Part shown: positions 36,126 to 46,206 of the stretch, piece by piece
Layout: each line of letters starts with the position of its first letter
How positions within the stretch are numbered: position 1 is the stretch's first letter
Origin: Sva-07 sp963774765
GTDB taxonomy: Bacteria > Actinomycetota > Acidimicrobiia > Acidimicrobiales > Ilumatobacteraceae
Length of the DNA: 64,000 nucleotides
Assembly (NCBI GenBank): GCA_963774765.1
Contig: CAVZGP010000011.1
Coordinates: forward strand, 248,001-312,000
Reading direction: 5' to 3'
The notes under the pieces: generated by a model
Seen by the model: only the letters and a program-made list of their open reading frames with translations
What the model was told of the DNA's origin: nothing
Databases searched by the model: none
Program-made: the position numbers and the translations under genes

Positions 36126-37292
36126 CTAGGACATGAGGGCGGCGTAGGAGGCGAGGAGGAGGCCGGCGCCGCGGAGGTCGCCGGTGGTGCCCTCGCCCAT
36201 CTTGTTCATCACATAGCTGAAGCTCATCTGAGCGTCGAGGTCGACGATCGCGAGCGACCCGCCCCAACCTCCCCAGAAGCAGGTTCGAGGATTGGGGACG
36301 GGGAGCATCGGGCTCGGCAAGCCGAACCCCATTCCCATCTTCAGCTCGGCGGGAAGGATCAGGTCGGCGCCTTCGTACTGCGCGTCGAAGATCCGGGCGA
36401 CACCCTCGTCGGACAGCAGACCGACACCGCGCGCCGAGCCGCCGCAGGCCGTCGGCGTGTGACACAGCGCGACCGAGCGGGCGTTTCCGTGGCCTCCTGC
36501 GGCGGGGATCTCGGCACGTCGCCAGTCCTTGCGCCACGAGAACTCGGCGCCGAGCGCAGGGTTCCCGAGGGTTCGCGCGGCGAGCGAGTCGGGTGCGATG
36601 TCGACGCCACCGAGCCCCTCCGTCGGGGGGATCACTCGTGCAACTCGGTCGTCGCACGACGCGGGGGTCCCGATGTGGAAGTCGGCACCGAGCGGGTCGG
36701 CGACCTCGTCGGCGAAGAAGGTGCCGAGGCTGCGCCCGTCGACGCGCTTGACGATCTCGCCGAGCAGAAACCCCTGGCTGATGGCGTGGTACCCCGACTG
36801 CGATCCCGGCTCCCACCATGGGGTCTGCGCGGCGTGCAACCTCACCAGCTTGTCGTGGTCGAGGAGGTCGGTCACGTCGAGTGGCTCGTCCCAACCCGAC
36901 AGCCCGGCAGTGTGGCTCAGGACGTGGCGGGCGGCGACGGCCTCCTTGCCGCCGGCGGCGAACTCTGGCCAGTACGTGGCGATCGGTTCGTACAGGTCGA
37001 GTTCGCCACGATCGGCGAGGATCAGACAGCACAGTGCCGCCATCGTCTTGGTGGTCGACCACACGTTGATGATCGTGTCCTGCTGCCAGTCGCCGTCGAC
37101 GCCCGGCACGCCAGCGGCGTCATCGTCAGGCCCGTCGAAGGTCGCGGTCCCGCCCCACAGGTCGACGACGAACTCGCCCCCGACGGTGATGGCGACCGAT
37201 GCGCCAACATCGCCTTGATTCTCGAAGTTGCTCTCGAACGCGGCCTGGACCGCCTCGAATCCCGGAGCGACGGTGCCGTGGATCTCTGCCAT
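36126..37292 (-). CDS. Serine hydrolase, class C beta-lactamase family (esterase EstB-like)
   Basis: A 388-aa protein of the penicillin-binding-protein-like serine hydrolases. The nucleophile motif is STTK (Ser79, Lys82) in INVWSTTKTMAAL. The Tyr motif lies in SGYHAISQGFLLGEI, and WGGWGG near the C-terminus replaces the usual KTG box, as in family VIII carboxylesterases. There is no signal peptide, so it is probably a cytoplasmic esterase rather than a resistance enzyme. Convergent with the PHP gene (19 bp) and divergent from the PEP-utilising gene. Confidence 0.9.
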   Translation of the reverse strand: MAEIHGTVAPGFEAVQAAFESNFENQGDVGASVAITVGGEFVVDLWGGTATFDGPDDDAAGVPGVDGDWQQDTIINVWSTTKTMAALCCLILADRGELDLYEPIATYWPEFAAGGKEAVAARHVLSHTAGLSGWDEPLDVTDLLDHDKLVRLHAAQTPWWEPGSQSGYHAISQGFLLGEIVKRVDGRSLGTFFADEVADPLGADFHIGTPASCDDRVARVIPPTEGLGGVDIAPDSLAARTLGNPALGAEFSWRKDWRRAEIPAAGGHGNARSVALCHTPTACGGSARGVGLLSDEGVARIFDAQYEGADLILPAELKMGMGFGLPSPMLPVPNPRTCFWGGWGGSLAIVDLDAQMSFSYVMNKMGEGTTGDLRGAGLLLASYAALMS

Positions 37293-37361
37293 CGTCGCAA
37301 CGTAGACGTTGGCGATGTCTAGTGTGTGATCCGCAACGGACGGACGACTGGGGGTCGCACG

Positions 37362-39114
37362 ATGGTCGACAAGTGGTTGGTGGAAACCGATCTGAGCGAG
37401 GAGTGGGACTTCTACACTCGGGCGAACATCGGCGAGGTGTTCCCGGATCCGGTGGCGCCGCTGTCGTTCCAGTACTTCCAACACGAGGGTGGACTCGGCG
37501 GCTCCGAGATGGGGTTCCGCAACGCCTACTACCGCATCGGGGTGATGACGCCCGATGAGCTTCCCGACGACCAGTGCGTGTTCCTCGGCGTCACCGGCGG
37601 CTACGGCTACCTGAACGCCAGCGCGCTGCGCATGCTCGGCCACCGGGCGCCCGGGATGACCGCCAAGGACATCGACGACTCGTTCTTCGGCGACGCTCCA
37701 GGCGTTCCCGAGTTCGTCGTCAAGCCGGGCTTCGACCGCCCGGAGCTGACCGAGAAGATCGGCGAGACGTTCAACTGGGTGCTCACCACGCCCGACCTGC
37801 CCGACGTGCTCGCCCACGAACGCACGATGAACGAACTGCGCGCGAACCGGCCCGACGTGGCGGCGATGTCCGATCGCGAGTTGATCGATCACGCCACGAA
37901 CTTGGCCGACACCCACTTCGAGATGCTGTTCACCGAACACATCTTCGTGTCATTCCTGGCGACGCTGCCGATCGGCATCATCACCAAGGTGTGCGCGGCG
38001 GTCGGTCGCCCGACCGACACGCTGAAGCTGTTGGCCGGACTCGGCGACGTCGAGTCGGCGGCGCCGGCGATGGCGATGTGGGATCTCGGGCGGATCGCCG
38101 CGGCGTCCGACGACCTGAACGCGCTGTTCGACCAGGGATACGCCGGACTGCACGATCGGTTGACGGCCAGCGGCAGCCCCGACGCCGCCGCGTTCCTCGC
38201 TGCGTTCGACGACTTCGCCTTCACGTACGGCTGTCGTGGGCCGAACGAGTGGGAGGCCCGTTCGCCGACGTGGGAGACCGAGCCCGACCTGGCGCTCGCC
38301 GCCATCGACCGCATGCGACTGTCCGACGAGTCAGCGGCGCCACGCCTCCACAACGCCGACCGCGCCGCGGACCGCGAGCGCATCGGTGCCGAGATCGTCG
38401 CGATGCTCGACGGCGACCCCGAGACCCAGGCCCAGTTCCAGGCCGCGCTGCACTCGGCGACGGTGTTCATGCCCGGCCGCGAGCGCACCAAGACCAACAA
38501 CATCAAGCTCGTCCAGGAGTTGCGCGTCGCCTACAACGAGTTCGGTCGGCGCCGGGTGGCCGACGGCACGTTCCGCAAGGCCAACGACTTCGGGCTGCTC
38601 ACACGGGCCGAGCTGAGCGAGACGGTCGACGACCCGGGCCGGTACACCGTCGGTGCTCGCGGATCGTGAGGCGTTGATCGACGAGGTCGCGGCGCTGCAG
38701 GAGCCGTTCCTGTTCCACGGCGGACGCCCCGACATGGCGAGCTACCCGCGCCGTGATGCCGTCGAGATCGTCACGGTCGAGGCCGGCGAAGTCGTCCACG
38801 GCGTGCCGGGCTGTCCAGGCATCGTGCGTGGCATCGCTCGCGTGGTGCTCGACTCGCACGACCCGAGCGCGCTCGACCCTGGCGACATCCTGGTGGCGCC
38901 GATCACTGATCCGTCGTGGACGCCGCTGTTCGTGCCCGCGGGTGGCGTCGTCGTCGATGTCGGGGCGCCGCTGAGTCACGCCATCATCGTGAGCCGCGAG
39001 TTGGGGATCCCGTGTGTGGTCTCCGCGACCGACGCCACCAAACGAATCCCGCACGGCGCGTTGATCGAGGTCGACGGCGACACCGGCGTCGTCACCATCA
39101 TCGAACTCCCCTGA
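37362..39114 (+). CDS. PEP-utilising-enzyme-like protein without ATP-grasp domain (one frame break)
   Basis: About 583 aa once an extra base near 38655 is removed. The N-terminal 430 residues resemble the central region of PEP synthase/rifampicin phosphotransferase-type proteins (KWLVETDLSEEWDFYTRANI). The C-terminal 90 residues are the swivelling phospho-histidine domain: CPGIVRGIARVV, then PLSHAIIVSRELGIPCVVSA with the His that becomes phosphorylated, then IEVDGDTGVVTI. The usual N-terminal ATP-grasp nucleotide-binding domain is missing from this gene and from its neighbours. It may act with a separate ATP-grasp partner or have another role. ATG 37362 is preferred over GTG 37326. Confidence 0.8.
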
Positions 39115-39160
39115 ACGTCGAACGTGGCGCAGACCCCGCAGCGCCGTAGCATGGTTTTCC

Positions 39161-39244
39161 ATGTCGAAGAAGACCAAGAAGAAGAAGGCCAAGATGCGCC
39201 GCTCGAAGGCGAATCACGGCAAGCGTCCCAACATGGGCCGCTGA
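39161..39244 (+). CDS. Small ribosomal-type protein, probable bL37
   Basis: The 27-residue basic peptide starts MSKKTKKKKAKMRR and ends ANHGKRPNMGR. The NHGKRPN end matches the short actinobacterial 50S protein bL37 seen in mycobacterial ribosome structures. The ATG is preceded by TAGCAT at 8 nt, a plausible leaderless -10. It is followed by a two-part hairpin terminator. The alternative, a random basic frame, is less likely given the conserved tail and clean flanks. Confidence 0.7.
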   Translation: MSKKTKKKKAKMRRSKANHGKRPNMGR

Positions 39245-39301
39245 CCAGACCCGGAACCACACCGCGGAACCGTACCGGTCGCCGCCATCACCCCGATCGC
39301 T

Positions 39302-39348
39302 GAAGCGCCCGCAGACCGCTCCAACTGGAGCGCTCGACCGGGCGCTTC
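39302..39348 (+). terminator. Two-part hairpin downstream of the probable bL37 gene
   Basis: Outer arms GAAGCGCCCG and CGGGCGCTTC (10 bp) enclose an inner CGCTCC-AACT-GGAGCG stem. It lies 58 nt after the bL37 stop and before the VOC gene. The fold is strong but lacks a U-tract. The rest of 39245-39408 shows nothing else. Confidence 0.65.
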
Positions 39349-39408
39349 GTCGCGTTCGGGCGGTGGTGCACTTCGGCGAGGCCGGCATCGAGCGGCGAGA
39401 CTTCAGCG

Positions 39409-40048
39409 ATGATCGAAACATCCGAACCGATGGACCCGAGGGCGCAATGGCTGAGCGTCGCGGGGGATGCGGACACCTGGCGGTCGCTCGGGTTGACGGT
39501 GACCGACGACGGGCTGATCCCGCTGGTCGGCACATCGATCCGGGTCGTGGCCGTGTCCGCCGAGCGGCCCGCCGGAATCGCGGGATGGGCGCTCAGTGGG
39601 GTGGCCGACACGAACGAGATCGACGGCCTGTTCACCGACGTGGTCGTGCCAACGCCGCCGGTCTACACCGAGCATGCGCTGCGAGCGTCGGGTCTCGACC
39701 ACGTGGTCGTGTCGACAGCCGACCTCGAACGCACGAGCGGCAGCGATCGCGTCGGCCACCGGTTGCGAGCTGAAGCGCATCCGCGAGGTCGGCACGATGC
39801 GTCAGGGCTTCCATCGCATCGGTCGCGGGGGACTGATCGTGGAACTCGTCGAGCGCCCGGACCTGCCGGCTGGCCCCGCGAGCTTCTGGGGTCTCGTGTT
39901 GATCGTCGACGACCTCGATGCGGCGTGCGACCTGATCGGTGCCGACCGGATCTCGCCGCCCAAGGACGCCGTCCAGCCTGGGCGCCGCATCGCCACGATC
40001 CGTGCCGAGGTGGGTCTCGGTCTGCCCGTCGCTCTGATGACCGCCTGA
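39409..40048 (+). CDS. VOC (glyoxalase/bleomycin-resistance) superfamily protein (one frame break)
   Basis: About 212 aa when an extra A near 39736 is ignored. There are two betaalphabetabetabeta halves. The first has DHVVVSTADLERT, which continues across the break as GCELKRIREVGTMRQGFHRI. Then come GGLIVELVERPD (a Glu typical of the metal site) and FWGLVLIVDDLDAACDLIG. The substrate is unknown; the VOC fold covers lyases, isomerases and dioxygenases. ATG 39430 is an alternative start. Confidence 0.78.
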
Positions 40049-40138
40049 CCTGACCCCGGACGTGGACGGGGCGGACCCGGTGATCCGAGTCCGCCCCGAC
40101 GATCGCTTCGATGGTGCCGCACTCGGCGGCAACGGTGA

Positions 40139-40942
40139 TCAACCCGGGCTGGGCGAGCCGTCAGGATGGCGTCGTCGCCGTGCGGCCGTCAGGAACAGCA
40201 ATCCCGCCAACAGTGCGGCGGCGCCGAGGATCATGGCGTTGCCAGGACCGCCGCCCGTGCGAGGGAGGGCGCAGTCGTCGGCGGGGTTGGCGTCGTTGTT
40301 CTGGCCGGGTACGCACACGGTGGTGGTCGGACCCCCAGGGACTGTCGTGGTCGGCGGCGTCGCGCCGGGCGGGTTGGCGCATGGCGACGTGTTCGGCGGA
40401 TATGTCACGGTCGCCGTGGCCGGTGGCGCCGGGTTGACCGTCACCTCGATGGTCAGCCCCTCACGCAAGAACGCGTCGGAGGTGTCCGGGATCCACGACA
40501 CGCCGTCGTCGGCGAGTTTCCAACCGGGCCAGTCGGTCGCGTTGCCGGCGGCATCGACACTGGCGCCGGGCCAGACGATGGTGCCCGAGAAGCTGCTGAC
40601 CGTCTGAGTCTCGACGAGGTTGCCGTTGCGATCCTTGATCACGAGCGTCGCCTCCGTCGAGGTGGGGGTGAAACCCATCGGCACGATGGTGTACCGGATG
40701 AACGGTGCGTCGCCGATGCATTCGGGCGAGAACCCCGACACGTCGATCGAGGGATTTGGAACGGTGGTCGTCACGTAGTCGCCGCCCTCGGCGACGGGCG
40801 CTGTGGCTTCCTCGTCTGTCTGGGCGTGAGTGGTGATCGGAGCGATCGTCACCGCGGCCAGCCCGACCAGGAGTCCGATCTGGAGACGGCGCACACGTCG
40901 ATTGGGTCTGGTGAGGAGTCCTGTGGACCCACGTGAGGTCAT
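40139..40942 (-). CDS. LPRTG cell-wall-anchored protein
   Basis: A 267-aa exported protein. It has a twin-basic N-terminus and signal helix (LQIGLLVGLAAVTIAPITTH), a beta-rich ectodomain (VSGFSPECIGDAPFIRYTIV) and a proline/threonine-rich stalk (ATPPTTTVPGGPTTTV). A sorting signal follows: LPRTG at 226-230, a hydrophobic helix (MILGAAALLAGLLFLTAA) and RRRR. A sortase would join it to the cell wall; none is encoded in the window. Two cysteines of the ectodomain could form a disulfide. It is followed by no gene on its strand for 90 bp. Confidence 0.88.
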   Translation of the reverse strand: MTSRGSTGLLTRPNRRVRRLQIGLLVGLAAVTIAPITTHAQTDEEATAPVAEGGDYVTTTVPNPSIDVSGFSPECIGDAPFIRYTIVPMGFTPTSTEATLVIKDRNGNLVETQTVSSFSGTIVWPGASVDAAGNATDWPGWKLADDGVSWIPDTSDAFLREGLTIEVTVNPAPPATATVTYPPNTSPCANPPGATPPTTTVPGGPTTTVCVPGQNNDANPADDCALPRTGGGPGNAMILGAAALLAGLLFLTAARRRRHPDGSPSPG

Positions 40943-41108
40943 GATTCCGCCTTTCGTTGTTCTCCGCCGAGAGAATGATCGGCAATCGACCACGCTCAGT
41001 GGTGTTCACCATACCCCACTCCGACACGCTTGCCAAGCCGTTGGCGGCGAAAAGCGTTGAAACAATTGATCTTCAAGAAGGTGTCTCGCTGCCGATCTGG
41101 TCATCACA

Positions 41109-41132
41109 GACGGTGGCTGTTCGGCCACCGTC
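41109..41132 (-). terminator. Hairpin downstream of the DUF4012 gene
   Basis: A perfect 9-bp stem, GACGGTGGC and GCCACCGTC, around the loop TGTTCG, 43 nt after the DUF4012 stop and before the LPRTG gene. There is no U-tract. The remaining part of 40943-41175 is comparatively AT-rich and probably carries the LPRTG promoter, but I cannot fix its boxes. Confidence 0.55.
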
Positions 41133-41175
41133 ACAAATCCTCACTCAGAGTGGTTGTGTTCGAGCGGAGGGTCGT

Positions 41176-43518
41176 TCACCGTCCGGCGGCATCTCCGTCG
41201 ACCTCCACTCGGAAGTCCCCGGGTTCGATGCGGCGGTCGACGATGTGGTGGGTGCCCCCGTCCCGGTCGATCCAAGTGGCTGCAACGTCGAGCGGCGTGG
41301 GGGCAACCGTCGGCGGTGTCCGTCCGACCAGGGTGTACCCATCGGCGACGTCCATTCGCCCGCTCAGTTCGAGCGAGAGCGTCGCTGTGGCGCCGGCGGG
41401 CAACACGACGTAGGCCGATGTGACGAAGTAGTCGGCCTCGGCGCCAGGCTCGACGTTGGCGGGCCGACCGTCGAGCAGTGCGCCGTTCACGGGGAGTCGG
41501 GTGAAGATCGAGATCCTGGTTCGGTTGGTGCCGATGGGGAGTCCGATCGGATTGCCGATCACGTAGCCGGGCTCACCGTCGGTCGGCGCACCGTTGGTGA
41601 TCGTGACGTCGAGGCGCGCGGACGCGGATCCTGTGCGTGCGTCGGCGGTCACCACGTAGGTCGCCTCGGCTGACAGGTAGTAGTCGATCTTGTTGCCGAC
41701 CGCGTTGTTGAAGACGACCGCCACGCCATCGTCGATCCCGGGCTCGGGCAGCGTTCCGGCCATCCCGATCTGTTCGAGTATCGCTTGTTCCTTCGGCCGG
41801 ACCATCCAGCTGGTGAATCGACCCTGATCGACCATCGGTCCCAACGTGTCGACGAGGGTCGTCGGTGCCGGCAGGTTCCCGTCCAGCAATGCGTCGATCA
41901 CCGACTTCGAGAACGCCTCGAGGAGGTCGACTCGATCGTCGAGCTTCGTGAGGTCGTATTGGTCGTTGAGCAGGAAGTCGGCCGCCGTCGCCGATGTCAG
42001 GACCTGGTCGCTCTCGGGAAGTGGGATCGGACCGGTGAACTCGAGGAAGCGGGCGAGCGTGTAGACATCCATCACGAACACGCCGTCGAGTCGACCGCCA
42101 CCGCTCTGCGGATACAGATCGGCAATCGCTCGACCTGTGGTCGCCACGTCAGGCGACATGTTGATGTTCTTCCACGGTTCCGGTCCGGTCGTGCCCTCGG
42201 GTCCCGAGGTGAGATTGAACGGTCCGTATCGGACGAGCCATTCATCGAGGCCGGATCCGGGTCCGCTGGCGAACTTGCGCACACTCGGATCTCCGGCGAG
42301 GTTGAGGTCGTCGGCGCGCCCGAAACCGGTCATGTCGATCTGGCCGTTCGTCACGGTCATCTCCGCCCAGTTGCCCATGAATCCACCGCTGCCGCGCGCC
42401 TCCGCTGGTGTGGTGAAGCCGATGAAGTAGGTGCGCGGCTCGTCGGCGCCGAGTAGTGCAGGTGCCGCGATCGCCACGCGGAGGGCATCGTCGCTGCGTT
42501 GGTGCTGGGCGGCCAGCTGCGCCGCGAGATCGTCGACGCGGTCGCCGACGGGTCCGATCAGCCAGGGGCTGTCGAGATCGTCGACGGTCTGCTGGAGCGC
42601 TTCGATGCGCAGCTCGATGGCGAGAAGCGGCGACTGGAGTGCCCGGACCTGCTCGACGTCGATACGGCCGTCGGTGACGCTGAGCCGATCGAGGTCGACG
42701 GCGCCGAGCTCGCTGCTGAGGAATCGTGCGGCATCAGCCGCCTCGCTGCTGAGTTCGGTCGCCGTGCGATGGTGCTGGGCCAGACCTGGAACGAAACGTG
42801 CCGTTGCAACGAGGGGATTCGACAGGCGCGACCCGGCTGCGTCGAACGAGGTGGCGGCTGCGTCGAATGCGGTCCTGGCTGTGGCGATGTCGCCGTCGCC
42901 GAGGGCGCTGAGGCCGGCTTCGGTCTGGGAGTTGCCGGCGCGCAGGTCGTCGGCGGCGAGAAACCCGAAGGTGCCGAGGGCGACGGTGGCGACGAAGGCA
43001 ACGACGACGGCTGCGCCTGCGACCACGGCGACGGCTCGGCGGCTGCGTTGCGTGCGGCGCAGGAAGCCGACGGTGGCCACAGAGCCGCCAAGCGCCACGG
43101 CGACGAGCGTGGACGCGCCGAGGAACATCTGGAGCTGGCTGCGCGCCGCGATGTTCAGGGCCACGCCGATCAGGACGGCGTTGAGTACGGCACGACGCCC
43201 GGGTCGCACGGGCACCACGAAGCCGACGACTGCGGCTGTCACACCGATGGCCGTCCCGACGATCGAGAACGACGTGAGCCCCGCGATCAGCGTGACGAGG
43301 GCGGCGTCCCAACGCAGCGCGGCGGCTCCGAGCCAGGTGGTGGCCCCGACGGCCATGGCGACCACGACCAGGTCGACCAGCGGAGCTGCCGTCGGCTGTG
43401 GCCCATCGATTGTCGCGAGCAGGCCGGCGACGACGGACACGACGACGACGAACCGCCGCACCTGCGCCGGTGACCATGCGGTGCCATCGACCGTGGCGGG
43501 AGGTGCCAGCGTGTTCAT
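41176..43518 (-). CDS. DUF4012 membrane protein, probably in surface-polymer export or attachment
   Basis: A 780-aa protein with about six N-terminal membrane helices between residues 20 and 190. A helical extracellular region follows, then a DUF4012 domain with AEARGSGGFMGNWAEMTVTN and MDVYTLARFLEFTGPIPLPE. The C-terminal 150 residues are beta-rich and end without an anchor. DUF4012 proteins are common beside actinobacterial polysaccharide clusters and are related in fold to LCP-type transferases. The neighbourhood (LPRTG and VaFE proteins; rml genes 8 kb away) fits a role in attaching polymers to the envelope. Exact activity is unknown. Confidence 0.85.
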   Translation of the reverse strand: MNTLAPPATVDGTAWSPAQVRRFVVVVSVVAGLLATIDGPQPTAAPLVDLVVVAMAVGATTWLGAAALRWDAALVTLIAGLTSFSIVGTAIGVTAAVVGFVVPVRPGRRAVLNAVLIGVALNIAARSQLQMFLGASTLVAVALGGSVATVGFLRRTQRSRRAVAVVAGAAVVVAFVATVALGTFGFLAADDLRAGNSQTEAGLSALGDGDIATARTAFDAAATSFDAAGSRLSNPLVATARFVPGLAQHHRTATELSSEAADAARFLSSELGAVDLDRLSVTDGRIDVEQVRALQSPLLAIELRIEALQQTVDDLDSPWLIGPVGDRVDDLAAQLAAQHQRSDDALRVAIAAPALLGADEPRTYFIGFTTPAEARGSGGFMGNWAEMTVTNGQIDMTGFGRADDLNLAGDPSVRKFASGPGSGLDEWLVRYGPFNLTSGPEGTTGPEPWKNINMSPDVATTGRAIADLYPQSGGGRLDGVFVMDVYTLARFLEFTGPIPLPESDQVLTSATAADFLLNDQYDLTKLDDRVDLLEAFSKSVIDALLDGNLPAPTTLVDTLGPMVDQGRFTSWMVRPKEQAILEQIGMAGTLPEPGIDDGVAVVFNNAVGNKIDYYLSAEATYVVTADARTGSASARLDVTITNGAPTDGEPGYVIGNPIGLPIGTNRTRISIFTRLPVNGALLDGRPANVEPGAEADYFVTSAYVVLPAGATATLSLELSGRMDVADGYTLVGRTPPTVAPTPLDVAATWIDRDGGTHHIVDRRIEPGDFRVEVDGDAAGR

Positions 43519-43700
43519 CCGGTCACCGCCGCGTCGTGGTCGTGGGCCCGCGCTGCCCGTCGAGCCGCCGCCCGTTCCGCCCTCATTTCGTCCGCCACGC
43601 TAGTGCTGGCCCGGCGGTGCTGCCGGAGGCCTGACGATTCCTTGACGAAATTGGTGCCGACCGACCCACGAAGTGGTGCCGAGATCGTCAAGCGCCTCGG

Positions 43701-46097
43701 TCAGCGGCGACGCGTGGACGGTCGATGAGTGGCCGACAGCAGCGCGACGCCCAGAAGGATGAATGTGATCGCCGCGACAGCGAGCGACTGTGAGCTGTCG
43801 GTACCTGTGCGTGCGAGAGGTGCGGTGGCCGCCTCGGGAGTTGTCGTGCTCGACGCGATCGGTGGCTGCGTCGTCGTCGGGGGTTCGACCGCGACCGTTG
43901 TCGATGGGGTGCCCGTGGTGGTGGTGGTGGTGGTGGCGGCGGTGGTACTGGTGGGAGTGGTGGTGGTCGTCGAGGGTGGCGCGGCGTGGGTGATGCTGAT
44001 CGTCTGTTCGAGAGCGTTCGGGTCGGCGTGGGTTGCGATGACGCGTCCGGAGGACGCAACCGCGAGCTGCTGGTAGACGACGACGGTGTGGCCGCGCAGT
44101 GGCGAGTCGGCCGGCACGCTGAACTCGACGTCGATGCTTCCGTCAGGTGCGGCCGCCACGAACCGGGCGGATGCGGTGATGCCGGTCGGGATCATCTCGG
44201 CCGGCGCCACCGTCGAACTGGCGACCAACTCGACGTCGGTCGCCCCGTCGTCGCCCGCACCCGTCGCCACGCGCCCGGCCGGGACGCTGGCGGTTGTGTC
44301 GATGTCGGTCGTTGCGGTCGAGGCGATGTCGGCGGAGCTGCTGGGGTCGTTGGGAGCGTTCGTGACGCGCACCATCAGTTCGCCGGCGACGAGGTGCTCG
44401 GTTCCCGGTACGAGACCGGAGTACGTGACGGTGTCGACGATCGTGGCATCGCCGTGCTCGAGGTCGACGACACGATCGCCGTCCGCGGCGTCGCGGGCCA
44501 ACGTTGCGATCGACGCGTCGGGCACGGTGTTGACGTACGCGATGTCGCGTATCTCGCGGTCACCGATCGGGTCGAAGGCGAACGTCACCGATCCGCCGTC
44601 GCCGAGGCCGGCGGCCCATGGCGGCCGGGTGACCTCGTGGATCGTGTAGGTCCCGGCGACCGCCTCGACTGGTGTCGAGCGGCCATCCGCGCCGGTGGTC
44701 ACCCGTCCGATGGGCGTGCCGTCGCTCGCCGACACCTCGAACTCGAAACCCGACATGTCGCGTGGCCCCTGCACATCGGCTGCGTCGAGCACCTTTCGCA
44801 CCGCGAATGCACCGACCGCCGGCGGCGGAGGTGGTGGTGGGGCGACCGCGACGTGGACCGATGCCGACTGGGGCCGTCCGGTCCAGGTGGCTTGGCCCTG
44901 GACGCCGGTGCCCGAGTAGAGCGACACATCGGCGGTCGGCGCCTGGGTGTGGAACGCCAGTTCCCACGTGTCGGCGGCGACGGTGACGGTGAAGCGGGCA
45001 ACACCGGACGAGTCGGTGACATCGGCGCCCGACGGGTTGCCCGCGACGGCGAACCGAGGGTCGCTGCCCATCGATGCTGCCATCTCCATCGTTGGCCAGC
45101 CGAGCGCCGCCGCGGCGTTCCACCTCGCGGTGTCGTCGGGCGTATCGCCGGTCCGGTCGACGCTGACCGTGACGCCGACCGTGCGGGCACCGTCGATTCC
45201 GATGTCGGACATCACCACGATCGGGACGTATCCGACCGGCTTGCCGGTGGCGTCGGTTGCTCGCACTTCGAGCCGGCTTGCGCCGATCTGCGGCGGCGCG
45301 CCGTCGGGCGTCGCCCACACCATCTCGAGGTGGACCCCGCCCACTGCGTGCTGGATGTCGGCGACGGTGGCGAGGCGTTGGGCGATCGCGTAGCCGTTTC
45401 GTAGCGCCGAGTACTCGCCGCCCGATCCGTTCACGACCGCCGTGTCGCGTGCGAGCTTCAGCCCGGTGACCGCGCCGGACGCGCTGACGTCGTCGAGGAA
45501 CATCTTGACGCCGAAGTTCACAGCGACCTGTCGCCGGCGCGTGTACTCGCCTCCACCGAACAGCGATGGCTGCTGCCACTCGCCCGACGTGATGTCGTAG
45601 GTACCGGAGGAGTCGATGCCGTAGGGCACGACCCGGTCGCCACCGAAGCTGGACATCAGCGCAGCGGCACGAGCCATCTCGCCGGCGTCCCACACCGCCG
45701 GATCGGGTCGGAGCGACACGGCGCCTTCACCGGCCACGTCCTCCATCACGCAGTAGCCGATGCCCAGCGAGTTGTTGTGACCAGTCGGAACCTGCCACAT
45801 CGATCCGTAGTGGGCCCCGATGAACGAGAAGGGTCCACCATTGCCGCCTGAGCCCGTGCCCGGCCACGACCGCATCGTTGGCGACGGGGCGATCGACCCT
45901 CCGAATCCGTTGCGTCCCGAACCCGCGGCCCCATGAGCGAAAGCGCCCGCCGGTGGGGGAGCGGCGTCGCTTGCGGGTGCTCGTCCGCTGCCGGCGATCA
46001 CGAGCAGCACGACGGTCGCCGCCGCGATCACGCCCGTGACCGCGTCGACACGTCGACGACGGACCCTCGATGATCGGTGTGTGCGTGCCTCGCCCAT
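43701..46097 (-). CDS. VaFE/SpaA-like surface protein with LARTG sorting signal
   Basis: A 798-aa adhesin-like protein. A signal helix (about 20-36) is followed by a thioester-domain-like region (GIGYCVMEDVAGEG). A SpaA-type prealbumin-like domain follows (MSGFEFEVSASDGTPIGRVT, then AGTYTIHEV). A VaFE-type repeat is next (TVTYSGLVPGTEHLVAGELM, then GHTVVVYQQL). A long Thr-rich stalk precedes the sorting signal LARTG at 761-765 with a helix and RRR tail. LAxTG is the form used by class E sortases. Isopeptide bonds are usual in these domains but the residues were not assigned. It diverges from the SipW-type locus. Confidence 0.85.
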   Translation of the reverse strand: MGEARTHRSSRVRRRRVDAVTGVIAAATVVLLVIAGSGRAPASDAAPPPAGAFAHGAAGSGRNGFGGSIAPSPTMRSWPGTGSGGNGGPFSFIGAHYGSMWQVPTGHNNSLGIGYCVMEDVAGEGAVSLRPDPAVWDAGEMARAAALMSSFGGDRVVPYGIDSSGTYDITSGEWQQPSLFGGGEYTRRRQVAVNFGVKMFLDDVSASGAVTGLKLARDTAVVNGSGGEYSALRNGYAIAQRLATVADIQHAVGGVHLEMVWATPDGAPPQIGASRLEVRATDATGKPVGYVPIVVMSDIGIDGARTVGVTVSVDRTGDTPDDTARWNAAAALGWPTMEMAASMGSDPRFAVAGNPSGADVTDSSGVARFTVTVAADTWELAFHTQAPTADVSLYSGTGVQGQATWTGRPQSASVHVAVAPPPPPPPAVGAFAVRKVLDAADVQGPRDMSGFEFEVSASDGTPIGRVTTGADGRSTPVEAVAGTYTIHEVTRPPWAAGLGDGGSVTFAFDPIGDREIRDIAYVNTVPDASIATLARDAADGDRVVDLEHGDATIVDTVTYSGLVPGTEHLVAGELMVRVTNAPNDPSSSADIASTATTDIDTTASVPAGRVATGAGDDGATDVELVASSTVAPAEMIPTGITASARFVAAAPDGSIDVEFSVPADSPLRGHTVVVYQQLAVASSGRVIATHADPNALEQTISITHAAPPSTTTTTPTSTTAATTTTTTTGTPSTTVAVEPPTTTQPPIASSTTTPEAATAPLARTGTDSSQSLAVAAITFILLGVALLSATHRPSTRRR

Positions 46098-46206
46098 GAC
46101 GTTCTCCCTTCGCCTCCGCGGTGTCGCGAGACAGTGGGCGGCGGGCGTCTCGATGGGGAACGTCGATGGCGTGACGGTGACGGAGGAGCGGTCGGCGACG
46201 ACGACG

